Source of the DNA: Chiridota heheva
Taxonomy: Eukaryota; Echinodermata; Holothuroidea; Apodida; Chiridotidae
Assembly: GCA_020152595.1 (NCBI GenBank)
Contig: JAIGNY010004604.1
Location: forward strand, 53,501 to 117,500
Direction of reading: 5' to 3'
DNA: 64,000 bases
Part shown: one piece after another, positions 22,576 through 34,691 of the stretch
How the letters are laid out: the number at the start of each line of letters is the position of its first letter
Numbering within the stretch: position 1 is the first letter of the stretch
The notes under the pieces: model-generated
Told to the model about the DNA's origin: nothing
What the model saw: only the letters and a program-made list of their open reading frames with translations
Database searches by the model: none
Translations under genes and position numbers: made by a program

Positions 22576-23200
22576 TTTTATGGAGGTGGTTCAGGAGAAA
22601 TTGATTTGTTTTGTTTGGTAAGTTGTTATGACTGACAGTGTTTGTTGTGAAAAATTGATTTGATCTGGAATTACAAATTGCAGCAACTTAATTGTATTCT
22701 AGGCCTTTCCATATGCGTGGGTGTATAGTGTAATATTAATTTCATATCTTGTGGGCTTTGATGGTAAAATCTTTGTTTGTAAGGTACTAAATAGTATTTG
22801 CCATAAAGGTTTAAAGTGTAGTTTTTAAAAGTATTTATCTGGCACAGTAGCGATAGATAGTAATATATGTTAAGTGCTTTTTTTTTATTGTTGAATTTTG
22901 AGTGCTCAATAAAAAAAAAAAATTAAAGTTGGAAGTCTTTTGAAAAAATCTATAATAATTTCCAATGGCAGAAACTGTACACTGTACTTCATAAAAGTTT
23001 TCAAACTCATTTAGGTATGGTTGAAAATTTGGCATTATTACAGCAGAAGATTACAAAAAAACAAGAACGCAATTCACATAGTTGCTGATCTCATCACCAC
23101 TTATCCTATACCCAATACTTTCTATAAAATAAAATGAATTTAAAAAAATCTTGTCATTTGCAATAAACTATTCTTCACATGAATGAGGGTCATTCTGTAT
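22576..23200. other. Non-coding AT-rich stretch
   Basis: Only poly-T and poly-A runs near 22879 and 22910. Nothing else recognised. Confidence 0.4.
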
Positions 23201-23706
23201 TTCAGCCTTGAAACTTTGACTTTGTAACAGTCACTTGACTTTTCTTATCACAACAATAAGACACCCACAATGGTTCCCATAAGGCACCCACAATTTGCAA
23301 AATCCCATTCATCCCATTCAAACACTGCAGCAGAAATGTGAAAAATAGGTTCATGATACCACTTGACATTTGTGCTCGAAAGCCTGCGCAGCACAACCTC
23401 ACCTTACAAGGTATCGTGCCACCATTTGGATCACAACCAGCCGTGTACTTTTTATGTTTAAATTGACTCAAATTTCTCCATATTGAACAAATATTTGACC
23501 TTTGACTCTTGGCTTTTTCAAAAACCAAACTATCACATATCACAAGATACTCCTATTTTACTCTTTAGGTCCCATCCACAGCTCGAACTATGACCTCATA
23601 ACGGTTTACCTTTGACTTTTCTCATCACAACAATGCAATAGTTCCCATAAGGCCCCCATAATGTGCAAAGTCCCATTCACCCATTCAAGCACTGCAGCAG
23701 AAAGAT
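23201..23706. repeat. Duplicated segment, two copies about 390 bp apart
   Basis: The text from TTGACTTTTCTTATCACAAC to CACTGCAGCAGAAA (about 23217-23335) recurs at about 23611-23703 with substitutions and small deletions. Not coding as far as can be seen. Confidence 0.6.
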
Positions 23707-24719
23707 AAAGATAAGCTTCATTTTCAGTTTACATCTAAAGTCTCCTCGATATAAGAATTAGTAAGCTGTTGTAATATCACTACAAGGAAATTTAAGTTTT
23801 CTCACATCAAGTTCTATATACTATTTTTAGACATGTTATTGATTTATCTCCTTGAATACCATAAGCCTAGGCCTATCTGTAACCTATTGAGAACAAAAGA
23901 AACAAGATTAATAAGGATACACGAAAAGGAAACGAGGTAGTTTTTATGAAAATTCGTTGAGGCCTACATGCAATGAAATACTGGTTTTAATACCAATACT
24001 CTCTTCTTACATGCTTGGGATTTGTACAATATTTACATTTCTTATTCTTTTTGAAAATGTGAGTTTTTTTTTATTTGCATCTACAATATACTCATGGCAT
24101 GGTAGGAAAAACTAAATCCAATTATGTCTGTTCCGGTGTTCTGATTTTTTACTCGGCTGCACGCATGATTGGCAGGGGCGACTTCAAATTGCCCAACAAG
24201 CGTATGGGAAAGGGGACGTCATCACAAATCAGGATTTAATGGTATATAAAATATCGAAGAACACAATTCAGTTTCATACTGAAAGATTGCCAATTCTATA
24301 GAAAAGAAGCGTGATACAAAATTAATATTGGCAACTATCAGGATATGTGTCTACAACCAAATGTTTCATTCGCAAGTATAATGCTAATTGATAGAGTTGT
24401 AAATTCTATAGATAAATGATTTTACATATGAACCACCACCAAAGCACAAACTTATGATAAATCACTGCACTGGACCAAATGAGAACTCTGAGAAAAGGCT
24501 TAAGAAATAATTTCTTTGTCAGTATGCCACTATACATTATGGCGCTAGGCCTACGTCCACGCTGTGTGTCTCAAATCAAATGATGAACATATCAAATTCG
24601 AATTACGACTAAAACAGTTAACAAGAAAACAATCCATGGAGTTGCAGATCTCATGACCTGCAGCATACAGCATAGTGGGGGAAATAGCTAATAATGATAA
24701 CTATGGGGGTTAATATTTT
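23707..24719. other. Non-coding stretch
   Basis: About 1 kb without a supported gene, array or transposon end. Confidence 0.4.
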
Positions 24720-24882
24720 AAAGGGGTCACTAGCTCTTTGAACTTTTGACCCCATAGCTTAGGGACACAAATTGTACCATGTGATACAAACATAGGATTG
24801 GTATAGGTCTTGCACTTTCGGAATTTAAAGTGGCACAAAAATGTGTGAATTAGTCCATAATTACTCCCTAAAATTACATATT

Positions 24883-24902
24883 TGACCTCTGACCCTTGAC
24901 CT
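24883..24902 (-). promoter_or_regulatory. Three TGACCT/TGACCC hexamers in DR1 spacing
   Basis: TGACCT-C-TGACCC-T-TGACCT: the complement of AGGTCA repeats with one-base spacers. Nuclear receptors of the RXR, HNF4 and COUP-TF groups bind DR1 sites. No gene with a promoter here is known, so this may be chance within a repeat. Confidence 0.35.
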
Positions 24903-25117
24903 TAATTACTGAAACAACTTCTGAATTTGTTTACAATTATTGTACGCTACTGTATGACACCATTCATGCTCATGTCAGGCTTCCCATTCCATAACTATAG
25001 AAGTCTACAGGACACAAATTCATGTACAAGTTATCATGGTACAACATAGGGTTGGTATAGGTCTTGTACTTTTTTAGTTTAAAATGGTGCAAAATTTTGC
25101 ATAAGAAAGCACTTATT

Positions 25118-25145
25118 TGACCCATGACCTTTGACCTTTTGACCT
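25118..25145 (-). promoter_or_regulatory. Four TGACCY hexamers in 28 bp
   Basis: TGACCC-A-TGACCT-T-TGACCT, then two bases and TGACCT. This contains a perfect DR1 (AGGTCA A AGGTCA on the minus strand) plus a DR2. The function is unproven. Confidence 0.4.
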
Positions 25146-25154
25146 CTAATTATT

Positions 25155-26703
25155 TTAAAAGTGGTCCTGCCATGCCTTCTAAAAAAATTGAGATTTAACC
25201 TGATATAGGTTTTTCACATCCCCTACATTCAATAATCCATTAAGGAATCCTGGTTTAAGTCCATTTTCATGATAAAAAAGACTTAAAAATTGATCATTTA
25301 TTGCTTGCTCCGAAAAAAGTTGAAAGGGATTTGTGACGTCACAACAGTTTGCTACGTCATTTAAGGGACTGCTAATCGTAAACAATGCGTGACAGACATA
25401 CTAACCACGTACAAATAGCATCTAATTGCGAAAGTTTTTCAGGCTGTTCAGATCTTAATTTGTCATCTTCAAGTTCAAGCTATGATAAAAATGATTTGGA
25501 AATAAATGAAGAACATTCTTAAAAAGAAAGGATGTCGTTCCTTTTTAATTTAAACCGCTTGCAGACGAGAAAGAAGGATCTTGCTTACAACTCTACACAG
25601 GCCCTGACACGGTCCTACAGTACAAGGCTTGTGTAGTCGGTATGAAATTCTTAGTTTTTTTACAAGTAATATTTTGGTAAACATAATCAATTTGAAGTGT
25701 TTGCAAGAACATAACTGTTTTTTTTATAGTTTTTTTTATGTCTGTTGGAAATATACAGTTTTATTTATCAATGTTGAAGTCTCTGTTGCTTGACATTTAG
25801 TAAACAGGCCTACGTGAACTGAATAGTTCATTTACACAATTCCGTTTGCGTTTTTGCTCTTGAATTGAAAGTTTTTGAAGAAATTGTGAAAATTTTGTTA
25901 GTTTATTTTTTAACGGCTTGGCATATGGACACAATAATTACAATTCAGTTCTAATTTGTTGATTTTTCTTCCTTCGATCATATTCCACACAATATATGAA
26001 ATAAATCCTACAAATTTTCAACTGATTAGGTGACCCAGTCGATTACGGCTTGGTCTTTTGAGTGAGAGGTTATGAGTTCGAATCTCACTGAGTCCTTTTA
26101 TTTTTCTTCCTCTGTTTCTTTCATTTGAATTTGTATTACTCCCGAAAAAGTACAAAATTCATGTTAGTGACTATGTGGTCAAACTACTGTTTAAATCGAA
26201 CAGAACAGTGGTAACAATCTGGCGTGAGCTGAATATGACACTACCTGGTAAGCCCTGAAAACTTGGTTTACGTCAAGTGCACAAAACACGTCCAGAATTG
26301 TCTCGTTTTGTTGCCCATTGATAAACAACTTTTAGTTTGAGAAATTATTTTACTGCATCCTCCAACTACACAAAGCTGCAGCATTTTGTTTAATATTTGC
26401 TTGGAAAATGTAATATTTTAGAAGAACAAACAGAGATGCTATCGATACTAGTTGTGAAATTTTAATGGCGGCCACACGTTATATGTGGCATCGATGCATT
26501 GTTTACATACAAGCGTTCCGAAAATGGCGTCATTGCGTAATGAGCCTTATTCTGGGTTTTTGCATCAAAATTCATTTTTCTTTTGCTATTTTCTTACAAC
26601 AACCAATGAGGTTTTGTGCAGAAAAAGTTATATTTTTGCAAATCAAATAATCCAGATAACATATTTAATGTAAGATCCGACCCCCATGGCAGGACCACTT
26701 TAA
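25155..26703 (+). mobile_element. K1 copy 2: TTAA-flanked non-coding DNA transposon
   Basis: Ends AGTGGTCCTGCCATG and CATGGCAGGACCACT, with TTAA at 25155-25158 (one extra A before the element) and 26700-26703. Oriented opposite to K1 copy 1, which matches most of its length. Lacks the 950-1425 segment of copy 1. No transposase. Confidence 0.85.
26028..26095 (+). other. tRNA-like module inside K1 copy 2
   Basis: GGTGACCCAGTCGATTACGGC (D-arm-like) is followed about 25 bp later by GAGTTCGAATCTC, a near-ideal B box. It matches 872-938 in the other copy. The anticodon arm does not fold, so it is not annotated as a tRNA gene. Confidence 0.55.
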
Positions 26704-27210
26704 TTTTCGCTAGAATGTTAAACCCTACCCACTTATGCAATTTGTAAAGATACCAAGTAATTCCTTCAAAAGATACAGCCATCACCAAAAACTTATTTCA
26801 TTTGACCGTTGACCTTTGTACCCCAAGAACTTGGAGACAAAAGTTCCGGGTCAGGGGTTACCTGTGCACCAAATTTTGGTTGATATGTGTATTACATTTT
26901 TTTAGTTATCAGCGACAAAAAATAATATTTTGCATATGCACACACACACACACGGCCTACATACCAGGCACAAAGTACTCACTGCAAATCCTAGTGTGAA
27001 CTGAAGATTGAAAGACATTGCATCGTACAGCAGAAACCGACTTCGAACTTCGATCAGGATCAAATTCAAATCGAGAAAAACGTTTATTAGGGCAACCAAC
27101 AGCACAGCGAGATTCCTGCATAATTATCGTACAAAAATTATCTTATATAACAACATGCAAGCGTTTGTAAGTCCAAATAAGTGTACAGCAGACGATCGTT
27201 CTTGTCCGAC
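26704..27210. other. Non-coding stretch with a CA run
   Basis: A CA dinucleotide run lies at about 26940-26953. No supported gene. Confidence 0.4.
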
Positions 27211-27247
27211 AAAATGGCGATGTAAACAAAGTCACGTGACCTTGTGA
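27211..27247 (+). promoter_or_regulatory. Candidate cis-regulatory cluster
   Basis: Within about 37 bp lie AAAATGGCG (YY1-like), TGTAAACAAAG (forkhead consensus) and CACGTGACC (E-box of the USF/MITF/TFE type). The combination is promoter-like, but no exon is recognised beside it. Low-complexity chance cannot be excluded. Confidence 0.35.
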
Positions 27248-28600
27248 CATCAGCTGAAACTCCCTAATACATCAAAGTGACTACAATACCTCATCCCCAC
27301 ATATGTATATGTGTGTGATGATATAAAAAGAATAGATTTGAAATAGAAGGTGGTAGGCACTGTAAATTAAAAAACAAATCTACCTGCTTTAAAGAAGATG
27401 TTAATATCTTGTACTGTAAGAGAGAACGTTCAGTCAAAGTTTAAAAAAAATGACATAAGATGTTTATCTGGGTATTAATTACTGTATCTAATCATGTAGA
27501 ATAACCAATCTGTTTTGTCTCTTATGTTACAAACATTTTAATGAGATTAAACTGCGCTTTCAGGGTCTGGAACTGATTTTTAAATCCCCTTTTCCAAACT
27601 TCCAAGATTTTGTGCAAAATTGACAGATACGCTCAGGCAAACATGGAAGGATCTAAAATAAGTGAGTAAAGAAAGGGTCAACAATTTACAGGGATTGCCA
27701 AGTTTTGTACCAAATTTCAATGGAAATGCGCTAAATTTTGCAAAAAAAGAAACAAAAATTATCTTGCCCTTAAAACAAATTCTGGGCAGAGACACAATGT
27801 CTGTAAAATTTCTGTGGTACATCATATTATCCCCCAAGTTCAGCTAAATCTCGAGACACATCCTATCTTCCAAATTCAGCTGTAACCAATAAGTGGGATA
27901 TGAAAATAAAATAAATCCTGCAATTCCCTGATTAGACCAACAATTGCTCTCTTGAACCACGGAGCTATTAACTTAGATCTCCATGCTTGAACCAAACCAT
28001 TTATGAGATCTATTTCCCAGGGCTATTTATTTTACCTGTTGTGGTTGGTGAACTCAAAGTGCTTCCATTGTTGAATTTTCTTTTCAAAATGCCACAAAAT
28101 ATGACAAAAACCTGTTTTATTTGGATCTGTAACTTTATACACCCATACTTAAGAGAAAAGGGGTCTAAGCCCCAAATGGAGGCAGTTCTGAAGAAACCAC
28201 AAAACAAATAATTAGGTAAAGCCATAGTGTGTGATATTGTACTTTAAGAAGTTCTATATTTTCACACCTAATTAACATCTTTGTTTGGGGTGAGGTCTAC
28301 GGGCGCTATAGTGAGTCATCAAATTTCACCAATATGAACATTGGCTGAGTAAGTTATTGTTTGTTTTTTCCAGCAAGAGCTGGCAGTGTTATAAAAGTAT
28401 TGTACTCATGGTTACAGTATATGTTTTGCCAAATGATGATTTTCATTTTTCAAGCTCATAGATCTTTGCTAATTTATTGAAAAATCACAAACTTGTAAAT
28501 GAATTTCATGCCAAAAAACTCACTGTTAAGTACAGTTTGTTGAGTTACGGGAGCACTGTGCAGTGACTTCACAGGGCCAAGGGCATAGATCCATTTTTTT
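27248..28600. other. Non-coding AT-rich stretch
   Basis: No supported feature. Confidence 0.4.
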
Positions 28601-28800
28601 AAGTGTGGGGGGGGGGGGAGGGGGGATGATTTTTGTGGGAGGACTAGTTTGCCACATTAGCGGCTATGCGAGTGTGAAGCGTTTGCTGATAGGCGTGGGG
28701 TCCAGGGGCCTGCCCATTTAAGGGCCTAGTGGAGCCCAGGGGCGAAGCCCCGGTGTGGATCCAGGTGGTGAAGCCCCTGGAAGCTCCTGGAATATTAAAT
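28601..28800. repeat. G tract and dispersed GGGGTCCAGGGG-type repeat
   Basis: A G run at 28607-28625 is followed by text with GGGGTCCAGGGGCC, GGGGCGAAGCCCC and GAAGCTCCTG. Related wording occurs at 35455-35520 (GGGGTCCAGGGGAAAAGCC, GACGAAGCCCCTAGAAGCTC), so this is a dispersed family of unknown type. Confidence 0.55.
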
Positions 28801-29380
28801 ATTTTAGGAGAATGAAAAGTTGAAACAGTTATCAGAATAAGATAAGTGTGCCCATTGCCCAGGTGCCCAAGAGCAACTATTTTCTGAAGGTATGAGGACA
28901 ATTACATGTAGTGGTCCATATTGCTATATGCTAAAGCATGGCTTCTTAATTAATTTTTTTAAGGGACACCATTTAACAACAGCTTCAGGCCGCGGGCCAA
29001 TCGCATTGCAAAACCAGCATCACATGACAAACAAAACCCGTCAAAATAATCCCTGAATACAAACAAGCTGAGTCCACACGTAATAAGGATGTATGCCAGA
29101 TGTCGGCGGTTCTTTTATCCGCCTTCCTTTGACGCGCCGCAAGTCTGCCTATTTTGTAGGGAAACTATTTTATTTGATAAGCCACGATGTTTTAGTGCAC
29201 TGTTCTGCCTTGGAAAAAGACAAAATACTGGCATTTGGGATTTTTACGGATCTCATTCGGATTGATCAGGACGTACGATATATTTTTTCCACTATGACTA
29301 TTGTTCGCGGGCCAGATTGATTTGTCTGGCGAGCTAGATTTGGCCAGCGGACCACCTATTTAACACTCGCTGTGTTAAAG
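28801..29380. other. Possible DNA-transposon relic
   Basis: GGCCGCGGGCCAATCGC near 28989 and GGGCCAGATTGATTTGTCTGG, then TATTTAACACTCGC near 29350, recall the subterminal text of some hAT elements. Neither ends nor a target duplication could be paired, and the 75-codon frame between them is not recognised. Confidence 0.25.
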
Positions 29381-30570
29381 GGATCATCTACAATAGGCTA
29401 TTGGGGGCAATATTTATTACTTTTCAGACAGTGCCATAATATCCGAACTTTTAATTTGTGATATAAAAATGACCTCAAATTTGGTATTTTATAGTTCACT
29501 GGGGAAAATAATAAGTTGTGAGCTATAGTATGCCAAGCCCTTAAAAGATTTAAAGTTGAAAGGTCAGGGTTATCCTATTACCTGCAGAAGTTATTTTATA
29601 TTACACCCCAAGTAGCCCTACCTTGAGGCAAAAATACAGACCTGATTTTACTACTTAAAAAATTGTTTCATTTTATACAATAATCCTTTTGTTTTTCTTC
29701 CGCCAAGATTTAGGAAACATTACCTAGTAATTTCAAAAGTAGGTCAACGATATATCAAATGAACTGAAATCTGAAAATTTGATCACATTTTCAATTGTTT
29801 TTCAATCTTATCTAATCAATTTGAATTGAGGGAGTTAATTCCCCTGAGATGACATATTTAGATTTCTGATCAGAACCTTTAGGGTAGGAATCTGTTATTT
29901 AGATGTGATTTATGTTGTCATATACCTGGTTCCTGTATGTTTGCTATCGATATTTTGTGTTGTACACTTTATAGGAAATGTGCATGCAAAATGATCAATA
30001 ATTTGTTAATGCTAGATTTTGGTAAAGACTGGAGCTATATGTAGTGAGGGTTTAAGCCTCTGGGGGCAGGGGAGGGGGTTGGGGAAAGGACCCAACACAA
30101 GTATGATATAAAGTGTCTAAATGATGGTCTTGTACACACAAAAAAATCAAAAATTATGAATGCTTTACCAACGCACTTATATTCAAAGCTCGCTGTTAGC
30201 TGATATGAGCCCAGCACAAGCTTGCTATGAGGAGGAGTTTGGTCAAACATGTCAGGATTTGTAACTTTTTTCCAAATTTATGATATTTTGTAGCTTAGCA
30301 CCCCCTCCCCCTCCCCCCTCCTACCCTCTCCCATTTTCGGTAGGCAAATCCTGCCTATGAACGTGCACATTTCTATTCCCAAGCTCAGACAGGCTCCAAT
30401 TGTTAGCTTGTTTCAAAATTACATCTTTGTCAAACTGCTCGCATTGGTATTGTAGTTTACGTATACATTGCATGTAGACTTGTAGAGTTTTAGTTTATTT
30501 GCATTAAGTATTAGCTGGTAGAATACGCAAAGCAAGAAGAAAAGCAGTATTAATTTTAGGCCACTGACAG
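29381..30570. other. Non-coding AT-rich stretch with a C tract
   Basis: Only a C/T-rich tract at about 30300-30335 stands out. Confidence 0.4.
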
Positions 30571-30890
30571 CAGACCCCTAGCTTTGCTGTTTCACAGAGG
30601 CAGCCCGCCCTTCTCCTCTGTGGGCCCGCCCTGCCCCCTGTTATGTTAAAATGGGTTTTTTTAACTTAAAACAAATTTAAACGTAATAATTTTAATTAAT
30701 TTCATAAATGAAATACCTTACATGGATACAGAACAAAGATTGATAGCACAGTAAGAAATTGTCATGCTTGGCTAATGACTGGTCCTTATCAAGTAGAACA
30801 CTTTTATCCTGAGGTATGATTATAGCTAAAATCCCAGCACTTCTTCACCAAGGGCTTGAACCCTAACCCTTTCTCAACCATGCAGCGATT
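30571..30890 (-). mobile_element. C1 copy 5, inner end missing
   Basis: Starts CAGACCCCTAGCTTTGCTG (the right terminus in reverse), followed by the GC-rich block and the AAATACCTTACATGGATAC / GGTATGATTATAGC interior of the family. The other terminus is not found. Confidence 0.7.
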
Positions 30891-31097
30891 ATTGCCATAT
30901 TTAAACCACCTTTTTTTAAATCAAATTGGGACCTTTCCAAAATTCTGTATGAGTAATCTTAGTATCATTTGAAAGAGCTCGAATAGTTCTTTCAGACAAT
31001 ATAATTTTTTGATGGGAGTTATGTTGAAGATTTTTAAGAAAAAATGGCTTGAAATAGTGCAAATATAATCTAAAAAATCACAAAAATTAACGAAAAA
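30891..31097. other. Spacer
   Basis: Nothing recognised. Confidence 0.4.
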
Positions 31098-31145
31098 TAA
31101 TATATATATATTTATATATATATAAATATATATATATATTTATAT
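31098..31145. repeat. AT microsatellite
   Basis: TA repeats interrupted by TTTA, self-complementary. Confidence 0.9.
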
Positions 31146-31503
31146 TGTTTTGTTGTTAAAACTTACCAAACTTCCAGATCACACTTTTGCTACAAAATCA
31201 AACACACAAGTCCCAAGACATGATAGTATTGATTTCTGGGCAAATTTTTATTATATCTATCTGCAATCTCTTTTTCTGTGTAAATTTCATGAATTTTTGC
31301 TATTTTTGACACTACTTTTTCAAACATTTGTGTACCTAAACCGTATATCACACATGCTTTGTTTAACTGCCATTTGAAGCTGCTTCAAATTTTCTTCCAT
31401 TTGGTACAGTATTTAAATAAAGGCATATGCTCTCTAGTTTGACACATTCCTATAAGAATTCAAATTCAATTAGCAGTAAATAATGACTATGTAGTGTAGT
31501 GTT
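31146..31503. other. Spacer
   Basis: Nothing recognised. Confidence 0.4.
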
Positions 31504-32393
31504 ATCAACACGTGCTGAGCGCCCCAGGTTAGAGCCTCAGGTGAGCGCCCCAGGTTAGAGCCTCAGGTGAGCGCTCCAGGTTAGAGCCTCAGGTGAGCGC
31601 TCCAGGTTAGAGCCTCAGGTGAGCGCCCCAGATTAGAGCCTTAGGTGAGCGCTCCAGGTTAGAGCCTCAGGTGAGCGCTCCAGGTTAGAGCCTCAGGTGA
31701 GCGCTCCAGGTTAGAGCCTCGGGTGAGCGCCCCAGGTTAGAGCCTTAGGTGAGCGCTCCAGGTTAGAGCCTCAGGTGAGCGCTCCAGATTAGAGCCTTAG
31801 GTGAGCGCTCCAGGTTAGAGCCTCAGGTAAGCGCTCCAGGTTAGAGCCTCAGGTGAGCGCTCCAGGTTAGAGCCTCAGGTGAGCGCTCCAGGTTAGAGCC
31901 TCAGGTGAGCGCTCCAGATTAGAGCCTCAGGTTAGAGCCCCAGGTGAACGCTCCAGGTTAGAGCCTCAGGTGAGCGCCCCAGGTTAGAGCCTCAGGTGAG
32001 CGCTTCAGGTTAGAGCCTCAGGTGAGCGCTCCAGGTTAGAGCCCCAGGTGAACGCTCCAGGTTAGAGCCTCAGGTGAGCGCCCCAGGTTAGAGCCTCAGG
32101 TGAGCGCTTCAGGTTAGAGCCTCAGGTGAGCGCCCCAGGTTAGAGCCTCAGGTGAGCGCTTCAGGTTAGAGCCTCAGGTGAGCGCTCCAGGTTAGAGCCT
32201 CAGGTGAGCGCTCCAGGTAAGAGCCTTAGGTGAGCGCTCCAGGTTAGAGCCTCAGGTGAGCGCCCCAGGTTAAAGCCTCAGGTGAGCGCTCCAGGTTAGA
32301 GCCTCAGGTGAGCACCCCAGGTTAGAGCCTCAGGTGAGCGCCCCAGGTTAGAGCCTCAAGTGAGCGCTCCAGGTTAGAGCCTCAGGTAAGTCT
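31504..32393. repeat. 26-bp minisatellite, about 34 copies
   Basis: Unit: GAGCGCTCCAGGTTAGAGCC plus TCAGGT. Most units contain GAGCGCTC (an 8-bp palindrome); others have GAGCGCCC. A variant pair (GAGCCCC then GTGAACGC) recurs at 31935 and 32041 together with its neighbours, showing block duplication. Each unit contains CTCAGGTGAGC, a good fit to an animal splice-donor motif, and the last copy ends in CAGGTAAGT, a perfect one. Confidence 0.96.
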
Positions 32394-32728
32394 ACAGCAT
32401 TACATTTTTCCTACTGCGGTTTTCAGGGGACATTTGGCTAAAATTATTGTTAGTGTTTTCTCATCTTTCCCTTCTAGCCAATAAAGCATCATTGAAAAGG
32501 AAATTTCATAAAGAATCTAAACATGTAAGACAAAACTCATATTCACAAGAGTTATACTAATGCAAAATTGGCCCATTTCTTGATCGAATTTAACAAATAA
32601 TTGCTTAAATTGCAAATATTTGTTCATTTTTTTTCAAATTTTGCTTTCATTACTCAAAAGATCAATATCATACAATGTAGCTTCCATTAAAACCAAACTT
32701 GTAATACACCAGAACCAAAAGGTTTTGT
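32394..32728. other. AT-rich spacer
   Basis: Nothing recognised. Confidence 0.4.
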
Positions 32729-34691
32729 GGTTCCAATGCTTTTTCATAAGCTGATTAATTTAATAAAAAAACACAAAATGGTGAAGAAAGCATTCAAAAA
32801 TATTATTCTCTTAAGGATATATTTAAGTTTAAAGTTTGGTATCATTTGTATAGAAATGATTAAAATCAGACGAGTTGTTGTGATGTCATAGCCTCAGATT
32901 CCTCAAAGTGTTTTATTCTATCATATTTTGTCCTGCGATTTTGTGGCTTATAAACCATGGGATATGTCAAAAAAGTAGTAAAACTGAATCTAGGAAGGGT
33001 ATTTATAATGTACCACTTGAAGAATAATAATTTAATAGTGAACAAATTAAATAAACTTTCTTTAAAATAGATAAAGACTTTGAGGAATCTGAGGCTATGA
33101 CATCACAACTAGTCTGATTTGAGTCATTTATTCAAAAATGATACCAAACTTTAAACTTTCATATCTCCTTAACGAATAATATTTTGAATGCTTTCTTCAC
33201 CATTTTGTTTCTTTTGAAGTCCTCTTTCTTATAAGATGAAGATGCTTCACCACTGAACTAATCCTTCAAGTGTCATATCATTGCATATCATGAAATATTT
33301 ATCGCATGATATTCATTCATAAGCCACACCCACCATGCAGATCAATAAAAATGTTGACAACATTAACATTTGCACAATTATTAACATCAAAGCAAGTCTG
33401 ATGCAAAAACAATTGCTCATTTATCCTATATCAAGAATTTGTCAGTAAGCCCCGCCTACTTATTAGCATTCATGACATCACTACCACAACATCTGTATAC
33501 CACACATAGCATGAATCTGATATACCGTTTATAGTGTTTACATCATTTACAACTTTCACAAAAAGCCATGTATATCAATGATATTCTGTTGATAACATAA
33601 GCATGTATGTACACAATAGCCTACAAAATTATCATGCCCAATATGATGCAAAACGGACATATACAGTAGTTGCTTAAATACTGTGTTTACAAGGTCTTTT
33701 CAGCAAAATCATGGTAAGTTCCAGACACTGTCCATATTTATGAAATTCAACGTTTTTACATCATGAACATTTACAAACCAGCTAACATCATAATTATACC
33801 AAACATGAAACAAAACAGACATGTGGTTGTTAAAAAATAAACATCTCAAATATTTTCATTTTAAGCCCTGCTACTCATTAATATGCAAGATATCATCATC
33901 AAAATCAATAGGGCACATCTACAGACCATGGGCTATCTGTGTACCAAATATGACATGAATTTAGTATACCGTTCTTCAGATACCATGATTACAATCTCTT
34001 TTCAACAAAATCATATTAAGCCCCGCCCACTATGCATAATAATGATATTCAACATTTTTACATCGAACAACCTGCTTATGCCAAACATGAAACAACAGAC
34101 ATGCGATTGTTAAAATATGAACATTGCAAGATTTTTACATTAAGCCCCTCCTATTCATTAATTAATATGCATGACATCACCATTAAAAACAATAGGGCAC
34201 ATTTATAGACCATGGGCATGTCTGTGTACCACATATGACATAAATCCAGTATACCATTCTTGAGATACAGTACCATGTTTATAAGCTCTTTTCAGCAAAA
34301 TCATATTTAGCCCCGCCCACTATGCCTTATAATGAAATTCAACAGTTTTACGTCATGAACATGTACATACCAGCTAACATCATAATTATACCACATATGA
34401 AACAAAACAGACATGTGGTTGTTAAAATATGAACATTTCAAGACTTTTACATTAAGCCCCGCCTACTTATTAATATGCATGACATTACAATCAAAAATAA
34501 TAGGCACACCTGTGCACGATGGACTCCGTTTACCACATGATCTGAATCCACTGTACCATTCTTGAGATATCGTGTTTACGAGCTGGCCGTCACAAACACA
34601 CACACCCACATACATACACACACGCATACATACATGCACACGCCGTGATGACTGCATACATGTAAGTTCCTGATGCTATCGCATCGGAACC
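32729..34691 (-). mobile_element. S copy 2: satellite-bearing transposon
   Basis: Ends GGTTCCAATGC and GCATCGGAACC. Read on the minus strand it has the lead, a CA/TG microsatellite (34590-34645) and about seven satellite monomers of two alternating types. One type has GAGTAGGCGGGGCTTAATG, the other GTGGGCGGGGCTAA. A K3 element occupies its far end. No protein. Confidence 0.8.
32765..33272 (+). mobile_element. K3 foldback copy inside S copy 2
   Basis: Left arm (about 32775-32935) and right arm (about 33075-33235) are long inverted copies of each other (GGTGAAGAAAGCATTC against GAATGCTTTCTTCACC). The right terminus CACTGAACTAATCCTT is present. The left terminus is lost. Confidence 0.75.

Larger units (their letters stand above)
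24720..25145. repeat. Diverged tandem duplication rich in TGACCT words
   Basis: Two related halves of about 170 bp (both contain GGTTGGTATAGGTCTTG-like text) each finish in a cluster of TGACCT hexamers. The second half ends just outside K1 copy 2. Confidence 0.6.

Noticed and set aside
26028-26095. Functional tRNA gene
   Set aside because: The B box is good, but the anticodon arm and acceptor stem do not pair; it is a tRNA-like module of the transposon.
29093-29320. 75-codon plus-strand frame as a gene
   Set aside because: No recognised domain, start context or splice signals; it lies in probable transposon relic text.
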